This document shows, piece by piece, positions 1 through 6,100 of a stretch of 15,588 nucleotides of DNA (positions within the stretch are counted from its first letter, which is position 1; each line of letters begins with the position of its first letter). The notes beneath the pieces are model-generated. The model was not told where the DNA came from. It saw nothing but the letters and a program-made list of their open reading frames with translations, and did not search any database. Source of the DNA: Anaerolineae bacterium (GTDB lineage Bacteria > Chloroflexota > Anaerolineae > Anaerolineales > UBA11858); assembly GCA_003694235.1 (NCBI GenBank), contig RFKO01000071.1, forward strand, positions 1 through 15,588. The letters run 5' to 3'. The translations under genes and the position numbers were made by a program.

Positions 1-17
1 CTACCGCCCTGCCCAGG

Positions 18-90
18 CGCCCCCGGCAGGACTCGAACCTGCAACCGTCGGATTAGAAGTCCGGTGCTCTATCCATTGAGCTACGGGGGC
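18..90 (-). tRNA. tRNA-Arg (anticodon UCU)
   Basis: Read on the minus strand, the 73 nt fold as a complete cloverleaf: 7-bp acceptor stem (GCCCCCG with CGGGGGC), D stem GCTC/GAGC, anticodon loop CTTCTAA, and T arm GCAGG-TTCGAGT-CCTGC. The anticodon TCT lies at 55-57 and reads AGA (and AGG by wobble), so the charge is arginine. The discriminator base is G. The following three bases are CCT, so the CCA tail is not encoded and must be added by tRNA nucleotidyltransferase. The outermost anticodon-stem pair is a C27/A43 mismatch, which is usually tolerated. The 5' end is only 4 nt after the stop codon of the protein gene upstream, so it is probably released from a joint transcript by RNase P. Confidence 0.95.
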
Positions 91-94
91 GGGC

Positions 95-523
95 TCAGCA
101 CTCGGGACAGGGGCGAATGCCCTTGTACACCCGCGCGCGGGAGATGGTGCGCAAGATGAGATCCGCCGGTCGCTGGAGGTGTTCGGACAGCTCGCGCGGG
201 GACATGTGAACATTCCCGTTGGCCAGGAAAGTACGGAACACCGCTTCGACCAGCGAAGTGCGCTCGGTGATGAAATCCGGCATACGGGCGCAGTGGCTGA
301 TCAGAATGTGCTGCAATCCCTCCACCTGCTGAACTTCCGCAGTTTCGGGATCGACAAAATCTACCAGCTGGCCTCCCTCCATCTCGGCATAAACGGCGCG
401 ATGCTCTTCACAAAGCGAGGAAAGAAGATGCACACGCCAGTCCCGGTCGTTCTGTTGCCACCATTCAAAATCAATGTGAAAAGGCGTATCCACGGTGGGG
501 ATCACCAGACTTGTCTTCTTCAT
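95..523 (-). CDS. Conserved hypothetical protein with C-terminal helix-turn-helix-like region
   Basis: A 142-aa protein I cannot name. The ATG at 523 is preceded by a strong ribosome-binding site (GGGAGGTGG, about 7 nt away) that fills the 15-nt gap to the upstream gene, which supports both the start and an operon. The N-terminal half (residues 1-85) is acidic with aromatic patches (FEWW at 19-22). Residues about 89-135 alternate short helices with a turn (LVEAVFRTFLANG, then MSPRELSEHL, then a basic stretch ending RVYKGIRP), resembling a winged-helix unit. The chain ends in CPEC, a CxxC pair at the very C-terminus that might bind metal. No signal peptide or membrane segment. It may act with the 527-aa protein upstream, which has similar helical units. 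DNA binding is a guess from pattern alone. Confidence 0.75.
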   Translation of the reverse strand: MKKTSLVIPTVDTPFHIDFEWWQQNDRDWRVHLLSSLCEEHRAVYAEMEGGQLVDFVDPETAEVQQVEGLQHILISHCARMPDFITERTSLVEAVFRTFLANGNVHMSPRELSEHLQRPADLILRTISRARVYKGIRPCPEC

Positions 524-538
524 AAACAGTCCACCTCC

Positions 539-2122
539 CTACCGCGCCGAGTCATCGAAGCGGAAATGTAAATCGCCCACATGTACGAACCAGGGCCGCT
601 CGGCCAGCAAAGCCATGATCGGACCGGGCGGACAACGATAGACCAGGTTGACGGCCGCGTACAACTCGCTGACGTGCACGTGATTTTGCGGGTTGAGTTT
701 GGTCAACTCACGCGCCATATCGGCGACCACGCGTTCAAAGGGCACGGCTTTCTTCGCACGCGCCTCCCACACCGCATCCAACGCTTGCATGTCCGGCACC
801 ATAATGGCCATACGCTCGTCATAAGCGGCAGTGACCACCTGCTTGAGATTGGCAAACACAATGCCGCCATCGGCGCCCACAAGCACGGTGCGCACCCAGT
901 CCCGGCGCGCCCGCCGCGTATCCACCCACACAATCACCTCGCCGGGGTTCTCCCCTGAACGCACGGTGACCAGCGAGCCGGGCATCAACTCGCGCTCGCG
1001 ATACCATTTTTCCAGGCCGAAGACATACTTCTCCTGCCGCACCACCCAGCCGGGGAAACGCTCGCCGGTTTCGCCATCCACCAGTTCAAAGCGAATGCGC
1101 GGCGCTTCATAAGCCGTGGGAAAGTAAGGTTTCAGGCGCGGCGAGAGCGGCAATGCGCCCACCCGCCAGTGCGGATACAACAGGGTGATCTCAACACCCT
1201 CGGGCGTCACCGGAGCGCTCTCGCTGTAAGGGGAGAGTTCGTCATCCAGGCGACGCTCCAACGCCAGCATTTCCTCTGTCAACAGGCTGCGGTCGTATTC
1301 GATCTCGTGGTAACGCAGGGGCAGGGGCGTCTCCAGCACACCTTCCGGCTCCAGCCGCTTGAGATACCACAACACTTTGCCGGCCGGGCCGACCTCATCA
1401 AAGCGCGGGTCTTCCTGCAACGCCAGGTCAAGCGAAAAGCGCACCAGATTGAGATTCTCCGTCGTGGGCAATTCGACCTGCTTGAGCAGTTCGTCCGTGG
1501 GCAACGGCCCGCCCCCGGCCAGGTCGAGCACGGCCTCGGCCAGGTTGAGATGACCTACATTGACATCCACCAGCAAGGCGCGAGGGAACCAGCGCCCGGC
1601 AATGCGAACAAAATCCGGATTCTCCTCCAGCCCTTGCTCCAGCCGCTGCACCAGCAGATCCTGATAACGTGCCAAAACTTCCTGCGCCTGCGGCGCGTCC
1701 CCGGTTTGTATCGCCTCAGGATCGTTCAGACGATGCTCGCTCAATCCGGCCGCAAACTCTCGTTCTTCGCCGTTATCCTCAAAGCGCACGCGGATCACCG
1801 AGAAATCCCCCAGCTCGGGATTGTACCCAGGGCGCACCGCCACCACCTCACCCAGACGCCAGTCCAGGGCGGGGATGGCCAGTTTCTGCCCAACCTCATA
1901 CAGTTCCCGCGGCAGGTACACACTCGCGCCGGCCAGCCTGCGTTCCTCAATCGCCTGCATCTCCCGACGCAAACGATCTTCCACCAGGGCGGCGATCAAC
2001 TCCTGCGGCGTCTGCGGCGCTTCGACTTCCAGCAAGTGTGCGTACAGAAACTCCAGATCGTCCTCCTGGAGTTCAAAATCTTCCCAATAGTCCTCACGTA
2101 GCGATAACCCGGCTACAACCAT
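539..2122 (-). CDS. Conserved hypothetical protein with an SH3/KOW-like segment and winged-helix-like units
   Basis: A 527-aa cytoplasmic protein of unknown function. An in-frame start exists at 2236, but the ATG at 2122 (MVVAGLSL) is preferred because GAGG precedes it by about 6 nt and the extra 38 residues would run over the promoter-like TATAAT. Visible parts: an acidic helical N-terminus (1-65); a beta-rich segment around 88-118 (RLGEVVAVRPGYNPELGDF) that resembles an SH3/KOW-type barrel; a helix-turn-helix-like unit at about 190-260 (NLAEAVLDLAGG, LPTDELL, FDEVGPAGKVLWYL); a second beta-rich region at 310-430; and another helix-turn-helix-like unit at 465-527 ending in WFVHVGDLHFRF. No catalytic motif is apparent. 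It is the first gene of the three-gene minus-strand unit that ends in tRNA-Arg. The layout suggests a nucleic-acid-associated protein, but this is weak inference. Confidence 0.75.
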   Translation of the reverse strand: MVVAGLSLREDYWEDFELQEDDLEFLYAHLLEVEAPQTPQELIAALVEDRLRREMQAIEERRLAGASVYLPRELYEVGQKLAIPALDWRLGEVVAVRPGYNPELGDFSVIRVRFEDNGEEREFAAGLSEHRLNDPEAIQTGDAPQAQEVLARYQDLLVQRLEQGLEENPDFVRIAGRWFPRALLVDVNVGHLNLAEAVLDLAGGGPLPTDELLKQVELPTTENLNLVRFSLDLALQEDPRFDEVGPAGKVLWYLKRLEPEGVLETPLPLRYHEIEYDRSLLTEEMLALERRLDDELSPYSESAPVTPEGVEITLLYPHWRVGALPLSPRLKPYFPTAYEAPRIRFELVDGETGERFPGWVVRQEKYVFGLEKWYRERELMPGSLVTVRSGENPGEVIVWVDTRRARRDWVRTVLVGADGGIVFANLKQVVTAAYDERMAIMVPDMQALDAVWEARAKKAVPFERVVADMARELTKLNPQNHVHVSELYAAVNLVYRCPPGPIMALLAERPWFVHVGDLHFRFDDSAR

Positions 2123-2197
2123 AACAACCTCATCACAAATGATATGCAAATTCTCAAAAAACAGGCAGGGGAATGTTTGCCATCCCGTCCTTTCTCT

Positions 2198-2226
2198 ATT
2201 ATACTCGACGATACGATCACCTGCCA
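2198..2226 (-). promoter_or_regulatory. Candidate sigma-70-type promoter for the 527-aa gene, 142-aa gene and tRNA
   Basis: A perfect TATAAT is present on the minus strand at 2203-2198. The best-placed -35 (TGGCAG at 2226-2221, 17-bp spacer) is poor. Transcription would start near 2191, giving a leader of about 70 nt before the ATG at 2122. Called from the -10 and its position only. Confidence 0.4.
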
Positions 2227-2322
2227 GCCGCGCCAACCAGGGCTTTTTAATAGTTTAACAGCCGGTCATCGCCATGCCGCCGGAAGATGCGAACACCGTG
2301 GGCTCATCTTCAAAAAGTGTGC

Positions 2323-2357
2323 TTGGGTTGGCGAGGGCAATGCCCTCGCCAACCCAA
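2323..2357. repeat. 35-bp near-perfect palindrome (17-bp arms, 1-nt centre)
   Basis: Left arm 2323-2339 (TTGGGTTGGCGAGGGCA) is the exact reverse complement of right arm 2341-2357, separated by one A. There is no T-run on either side, so it is not a normal intrinsic terminator. Just downstream, GCATTGCCCTACAA (2364-2377) again contains the GCATTGCCCT-type core seen in the palindrome. This is the look of an interspersed REP- or MITE-type element, with only one copy visible here. Confidence 0.7.
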
Positions 2358-2450
2358 CTGCGAGCATTGCCCTACAAATGTCTGATTGCTGAAAAGCCCT
2401 GCGCGCCAACCCACGGGTGCGCTAAAAAGTTGTAGAGTACAAGCAAATTC

Positions 2451-2477
2451 ACCGCGGAGAGCGCGGAGTACGCAGAG
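2451..2477. repeat. Three 9-bp tandem repeat units (ACCGCGGAG type)
   Basis: ACCGCGGAG, AGCGCGGAG and TACGCAGAG follow each other directly, then a run of A. The arrangement resembles a degenerate CGCGGAG/CGCAGAG-rich repeat that I recall being common between genes in many environmental bacterial genomes. It lies in the gene-poor stretch before the DUF2007 gene. Function unknown. Confidence 0.55.
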
Positions 2478-2489
2478 AAAAAATTGAGA

Positions 2490-2583
2490 ACCCTCCCGCA
2501 GGTTCGACAATGCGAATTTTCCGCAAATGTGGGGTACAAGCAGCCATATCACCTGGCGCGCCATCAACAACCTGCGGGAGGGT
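2490..2583. repeat. 15-bp perfect inverted repeat flanking a 64-nt core
   Basis: ACCCTCCCGCAGGTT at 2490-2504 is the exact reverse complement of 2569-2583. The 64-nt core holds no gene, only a small internal TGCG/CGCA pair. No target-site duplication is visible at the edges. It ends 57 nt before the DUF2007 start codon, so it could be a mini mobile element or a long hairpin in that gene's leader. With the palindrome at 2323 and the tandem repeat at 2451 it accounts for most of the otherwise empty 2227-2640 stretch. Confidence 0.6.
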
Positions 2584-2640
2584 GCCTTCTACACCCAATC
2601 CACGGGGCAGGAAATGTTGTAGTGACAGGAGAAAACCCTG

Positions 2641-2892
2641 ATGACAAACACACAAAAATGGCGCGTCGCGGCGCGCATCAGCGGCGAGGGCAGCGCGGAG
2701 ATACTGCGCGGTCTGCTGGAAGCCCAGGGGATCCCGGTACACCTGGCCAGAGAGGGCGCCGCGCGCGCTATCGGCGTGGAAATCGGGCCATTCGGGCTGA
2801 TCGAAGTGATGGTGCCACAGGAACGGCTGACCGAAGCCCGGCAGGTGCTCGCCGCTTTTCAGCGGGGAGACTTTGAACATACCGACGAGTAG
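2641..2892 (+). CDS. DUF2007-family small protein
   Basis: An 83-aa protein with the one-domain DUF2007 ('putative signal transducing protein') pattern: a beta strand (WRVAARISG), a helix (SAEILRGLLEAQGIPVHL), a central strand, then IGPFGLIEVMVPQERLTEARQVLAAF, the typical beta-alpha end. The fold is a ferredoxin-like alpha/beta sandwich related to PII-like small domains; members may bind ligands or act as partners, but the role is not established. The ATG is preceded by AGGAG at 2627-2631, 9 nt away. It stands alone on the plus strand, with the repeat cluster upstream and a convergent peptidase gene 24 bp downstream. No promoter is obvious. Confidence 0.8.
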   Translation: MTNTQKWRVAARISGEGSAEILRGLLEAQGIPVHLAREGAARAIGVEIGPFGLIEVMVPQERLTEARQVLAAFQRGDFEHTDE

Positions 2893-2916
2893 CCGCAGCG
2901 CGGCCGGTTCTCGCGG

Positions 2917-4323
2917 TTACGGAAAAGTCTCTGCCAGCCACTGCAAAGGGTCAACCTGCACACCGCCGACGATGATCTCCCAGTGCAGATGGGGCCCGGT
3001 CACGCGTCCGGTCGAACCCACCCGGCCGATCAGCTGCCCCGCCTCAACCCACTCGCCCTCCTGCACCAGGATCTCGGATTGGTGGGCATAGGCCGAATAC
3101 ACACCCCAGCCGTGGTCAATCACCGTGGCATTGCCGCGCACGACCAGTTCGCCGGTAAATACCACCTTGCCGCGCGCCGGGGCGTAAATCTCTACCCCGG
3201 TCTGACCGCAGAAATCCAGCCCGGTGTGAAAGAACAGATAGCCGCTCTGGTTATAGGAACGCCGGTTGCCGAACTGGGAAGGAAAGCAGTCGCTCAGATA
3301 CTCCGGCATCGGGCTTTGGAAACGACCTTCCCAGTATCGTTCCGGCGTGACCGGCGCCACAATCTCCGCCCAGCGGGCGTTTTCGGCCTCGTTGTTCTCG
3401 ATATTGGTGGTCTGGGAAGCCACCGTCAAGGGGGGATCATAAGGATAATCACCGGAGCGGACGACCAGCCCTTGCTCAAAGCGCAGCGGCGTGCCGTCAG
3501 GGAGCGTTCCTTCCAGGCTAAAGGGATACACGCCCGGCTCCTGCAGGGCGTAAATGCCTTGCAGGGCCACCATGCCGCCATCCGGCAGAGGGAAGAAGTT
3601 CAGCGGGCGGTCGGTGAACGATCCGCTCACCGTTGTGCCGGAGGGAACATCCAGGCGCACCTCAAGCGTGCGCCCCTGTACCGGCGCAGTCGTGTTGAGG
3701 GAAAGAGCAACCTGCGGAGGAAACGCGGTCTCATCCGCGAGTTCAGCGGGGCCGCCGCGCAGCACATCCCCCGCTAATACCTGGTGGGGGGTTGAGAGGT
3801 TATTCTGTTGCAACAACTCCCAGGGCGAGAGCCCGTTGCGCAGAGCAACTTCCAGCAAAGATTCTCCCGCATGCACCACAACCTTACCACCCGGCGCAGG
3901 GGCATCCTCGCCCTCCTGAAAAGGAATGAGCAAGGGCTGCCCCGCTGCCAGCTGTTGCGGGTTGGTGATGCGGTTGAGGCGCACCAGCCAATCTTGCGGC
4001 ACATCATAGCGGGCAGAGAGCGACGCCAGGTTCGCCCCCAACGGGACGTCAACAGCGGTCAAAACGCCCTCAATCCCTTCCAATCCGGGGATCACCAGGC
4101 GCGCGCCAACGGTCAGCAATCCAGGATCGCTGATGCCGTTGGCTGCCGCCAACTCATCTACCGAGATGCCGAAAAGCGCCGCGATCCCCCACAGGGAATC
4201 CCCCGGTTGAACCACATACACCGGCCCTTCGGGTACGGTTTGCTGAGCACGGGCGACGGGCGTCACCGCCAGCACCAACACGAGAAGAAACAAACTAACG
4301 CGCAGAAATTTTCTGGAAAACAA
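2917..4323 (-). CDS. Secreted LysM-repeat M23-family peptidoglycan endopeptidase
   Basis: A 468-aa exported cell-wall enzyme. The TTG at 4323 is preferred: GGAG sits 6 nt before it and the product then starts as a textbook signal peptide (FSRKFLRVSLFLLVLVLAV, cut after ARA near residue 26). An ATG at 4377 has no ribosome-binding site and puts extra residues before the signal. Three LysM modules follow at about 35-79 (VYVVQPGDSLWGIA), 87-134 and 147-190, which bind glycan chains. A beta-rich linker spans about 200-300. The M23 domain (about 340-462) has the zinc motifs H366-xxx-D370 (HTGLD) and H445-x-H447 (HLH), plus H414 (YAH). Cysteines at 346 and 372 could pair after export. M23 enzymes cleave peptide cross-bridges, or serve as activators when inactive; here all metal ligands are present. 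Last gene of an overlapping three-gene operon. Confidence 0.9.
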   Translation of the reverse strand: MFSRKFLRVSLFLLVLVLAVTPVARAQQTVPEGPVYVVQPGDSLWGIAALFGISVDELAAANGISDPGLLTVGARLVIPGLEGIEGVLTAVDVPLGANLASLSARYDVPQDWLVRLNRITNPQQLAAGQPLLIPFQEGEDAPAPGGKVVVHAGESLLEVALRNGLSPWELLQQNNLSTPHQVLAGDVLRGGPAELADETAFPPQVALSLNTTAPVQGRTLEVRLDVPSGTTVSGSFTDRPLNFFPLPDGGMVALQGIYALQEPGVYPFSLEGTLPDGTPLRFEQGLVVRSGDYPYDPPLTVASQTTNIENNEAENARWAEIVAPVTPERYWEGRFQSPMPEYLSDCFPSQFGNRRSYNQSGYLFFHTGLDFCGQTGVEIYAPARGKVVFTGELVVRGNATVIDHGWGVYSAYAHQSEILVQEGEWVEAGQLIGRVGSTGRVTGPHLHWEIIVGGVQVDPLQWLAETFP

Positions 4324-4672
4324 GCCGATCTCCAACAGAAAAATCCCCCAGACGGGCGGGGGAAATTTCAAGCACATCTTTAGCCGGCCGAGCAGGGATA
4401 TAAAACGGATGCCAGCGACGCGCCAGGCAGACATCGACCACCACTCCCCGGCCATCCAGCCACACGACCGCCAGATCGGTGCGCATGAACAGCATGTGAA
4501 TACTGCTATCCAGGCGGCTCTCCCGTCCTCCAACCAGCCAAAGCCCCTGCTCCACCGGCAGGGACGGGCGGAACATCAGCCCGCGCAGGCGACAGAGGAA
4601 CGAGGCGCACCGTCTCACCGAGAGCGGTCGAGGAAGCGGACGGCTAAGATTTTGCACACGAAAAAGGGACAT
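4295..4672 (-). CDS. DUF192-family protein
   Basis: A 125-aa protein matching DUF192 (COG1430): the RLRGLMFRPSLP entry motif near residues 28-39, the central strand pair SSIHMLFMRTDLAVVWLD, and the late PAKDVLEISPARL segment. The family is a small beta-rich domain, often exported in other bacteria; its function is not settled. This copy has no signal peptide. The start is uncertain: the ATG at 4672 fits the family N-terminus, while an in-frame TTG at 4687 would overlap the stop of the response regulator and add five residues. Neither has a good ribosome-binding site, so translation is probably coupled to the upstream gene. Its 3' end overlaps the peptidase gene by 29 bp in another frame. Confidence 0.8.
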   Translation of the reverse strand: MSLFRVQNLSRPLPRPLSVRRCASFLCRLRGLMFRPSLPVEQGLWLVGGRESRLDSSIHMLFMRTDLAVVWLDGRGVVVDVCLARRWHPFYIPARPAKDVLEISPARLGDFSVGDRLVFQKISAR

Positions 4673-4683
4673 GCAGACGCGGC

Positions 4684-5070
4684 TCAATCGGCCTGGCGAT
4701 TGAGCAGTTTTTCCACACTCGCCACCAGGTCTTCCGGGCGGAAGGGCTTGGTGATGTAATCATCCACCTGCGCCACGTGCAGGCCGAGCACTTTGTCAAT
4801 ATCCTGCGCCTTGGCCGTGATGATCACCACAGGAATATCCCGCGTCTGGGGATGGCTGCGAATGTTCTGATACACCTGCCAGCCATCCACATCCGGCATC
4901 ATCAAATCGAGCAATACCAGGTCGGGATGTTCACTTTGTATCAGTTCCCAGCCTTCCTGACCGCTGGTCGTGCCGGTGAAACGGTAACCATTCCGCTCCA
5001 TAATCAGGCGCACCAGCGTGATCATCTCACTGTCATCTTCAATATAAAGAATATGCCCCTTTGCGCTCAT
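4684..5070 (-). CDS. Single-domain response regulator (CheY-like receiver)
   Basis: A 128-aa receiver domain with no output domain. All active-site residues are visible: acidic pair D12/D13 (YIEDD), phospho-acceptor D55 (LLDLMMP), T85 (IITAK) and K108 (YITKPF). The ATG at 5070 is chosen over an open frame reaching 5142 because AGAGGTGA precedes it by about 4 nt and the receiver fold starts right after it. Such proteins relay phosphate from a histidine kinase to a partner protein rather than to DNA; no kinase is in the window. It is the first gene of the operon with the DUF192 protein and the LysM/M23 peptidase, so a link to cell-wall remodelling is possible. It is divergent from efp across 128 bp. 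Confidence 0.92.
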   Translation of the reverse strand: MSAKGHILYIEDDSEMITLVRLIMERNGYRFTGTTSGQEGWELIQSEHPDLVLLDLMMPDVDGWQVYQNIRSHPQTRDIPVVIITAKAQDIDKVLGLHVAQVDDYITKPFRPEDLVASVEKLLNRQAD

Positions 5071-5111
5071 ACGCTCACCTCTGCGGTGCTCTCGTCGTTC
5101 GGACTGGAGGA

Positions 5112-5120
5112 AGTTTACCA
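5112..5120 (-). promoter_or_regulatory. Possible extended -10 for the response-regulator operon
   Basis: On the minus strand TGGTAAACT (5120-5112) gives a TGn-TAAACT extended -10. No good -35 is visible. The start of transcription would fall near 5105, about 35 nt before the ATG. Weak call. Confidence 0.25.
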
Positions 5121-5135
5121 CAGAAGCGGGCAGCC

Positions 5136-5164
5136 TTGCCACTGCTCTGCTGGTCGGCTATAAT
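5136..5164 (+). promoter_or_regulatory. Sigma-70-type promoter of the efp operon
   Basis: TTGCCA at 5136-5141 (five of six to consensus), a 17-bp spacer, then a perfect TATAAT at 5159-5164. Transcription should start near 5171, giving a leader of about 28 nt that contains AAGGA at 5185-5189, 9 nt before the efp ATG. It is the clearest promoter in the window. Confidence 0.8.
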
Positions 5165-5198
5165 CCCACTCGACACTTCCCAACAAGGATTAACAAAT

Positions 5199-5756
5199 AT
5201 GATTGATGTAAACGAACTTCGCAAAGGCGTCACTTTCGAACAGGATGGGAAAATCTACAAAGTACTGGAATATTCCCACCACAAACCGGGCCGCGGCAAG
5301 GCGACCATCCGCGTCAAAGCGCGCGATCTGCGCAACGGCAACATCATCGATATGACCTTCATCTCCGGCGACCGTGTGCAGGACATCCGCCTCGACCATC
5401 ACGACGTGCAGTACCTCTACCATGATGATGCCTTCTACTACTTCATGGATACCGAGACCTACGACCAGACCGCCATTCGGAGGGAGGTACTGGCAGATGT
5501 CGCCCCTTTCCTGAAGGAAAACATGGAGGTCAAACTGACCTTCTACGGCAACGAACCGCTGGATATTGACTTGCCAACCACGGTTGATCTGGAAGTCACG
5601 CACGCCGAACCGGCCGTGCGCGGCGACACCGCCACCGGGGTGACCAAGCGCGTGACCGTGGAAACCGGCCTGGAAGTGGACACCCCCGCTTTCGTCGAGG
5701 TGGGAGACGTCATTCGCGTGGACACCCGCACCGGCACCTATGTAACGCGCGTGTAA
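5199..5756 (+). CDS. efp: Translation elongation factor P
   Basis: A 185-aa EF-P, full length for the family. It enters the ribosome between the P and E sites and speeds peptide-bond formation at proline runs. The three domains are visible: KOW-like domain I (residues 1-62), OB domain II (about 65-125, with YLYHDDAFYYFMDTETYDQ) and the C-terminal OB domain III (about 128-185, ending in VGDVIRVDTRTGTYVTRV, the family signature). Domain I carries the loop that reaches the P-site tRNA, here KPGRG (29-33). The tip residue, at the place of the E. coli modified lysine, is Arg32. The ATG at 5199 is preferred over an upstream in-frame extension because the promoter and AAGGA lie just before it. First gene of a three-gene operon. 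Confidence 0.97.
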   Translation: MIDVNELRKGVTFEQDGKIYKVLEYSHHKPGRGKATIRVKARDLRNGNIIDMTFISGDRVQDIRLDHHDVQYLYHDDAFYYFMDTETYDQTAIRREVLADVAPFLKENMEVKLTFYGNEPLDIDLPTTVDLEVTHAEPAVRGDTATGVTKRVTVETGLEVDTPAFVEVGDVIRVDTRTGTYVTRV

Positions 5757-5761
5757 GCGGC

Positions 5762-6100
5762 ATGCGCACCCCTGCCGGCATCGAATGTCGCTACTTCTAC
5801 GGCGACTACTACCGCGGCCGCCAGCACGAGGAATGCCGTCTGCTACCCCGTGACTGGCAGCCGCGGCTGTGCGCCACCTGTCCGGTGCCTGCCATCCGGC
5901 GCGCCAACGCATGCGAACACATGCAACTGATTGCCCGCGTCGAGCGCCCGCTGTTCGTGCTGCCGGCGCGAGTGCGCGTCCAGGCGTTTTGCCAGAAATC
6001 CGCTCGCCCGGTAACCGAACCGCACGTCGGCTGCGGTCAATGCCATACTCTCCCCCCGGCGTTTATGGGAGCACCCGATGGATCTGACCCTGCTGCTTGA
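5762..6100 (+). CDS. Eight-cysteine small protein of unknown function
   Basis: A 112-aa protein I cannot assign to a named family. It has eight cysteines at residues 9, 25, 37, 40, 51, 77, 91 and 94, including two CxxC pairs (CATC at 37-40 and CGQC at 91-94), with His53 and His95 nearby. The spacing suits zinc ribbons or an iron-sulfur site; neither can be decided here. The first 55 residues (GIECRYFYGDYYRGRQHEECRL, then LCATCPVPAIRRANACEHM) look like a conserved core, while the last 15 look unstructured. It starts 5 nt after the efp stop with no clear ribosome-binding site, and its 3' end overlaps the HAD-DinB gene by 23 bp. Both contacts suggest coupled translation in the efp operon. Confidence 0.75.
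   Translation: MRTPAGIECRYFYGDYYRGRQHEECRLLPRDWQPRLCATCPVPAIRRANACEHMQLIARVERPLFVLPARVRVQAFCQKSARPVTEPHVGCGQCHTLPPAFMGAPDGSDPAA

Noticed and set aside
1..213. Short minus-strand open frame running through the tRNA
   Set aside because: It covers tRNA-Arg, has no ribosome-binding evidence, and its translation is the familiar artefact of reading a tRNA gene as protein.
1169..2101. Long plus-strand open frame opposite the 527-aa gene
   Set aside because: It is an antisense shadow: low-complexity His/Gln/Arg-rich product, no ribosome-binding site, and the minus-strand gene has a consistent operon and start.
2323..2357. Palindrome as an intrinsic terminator or CRISPR unit
   Set aside because: No T-run follows on either strand, and there is no repeated unit at regular spacing.
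2893..2916. GC-rich stretch between the DUF2007 gene and the peptidase gene as a terminator
   Set aside because: Only short 4-5 bp pairings are visible and no T-run; too weak to call.
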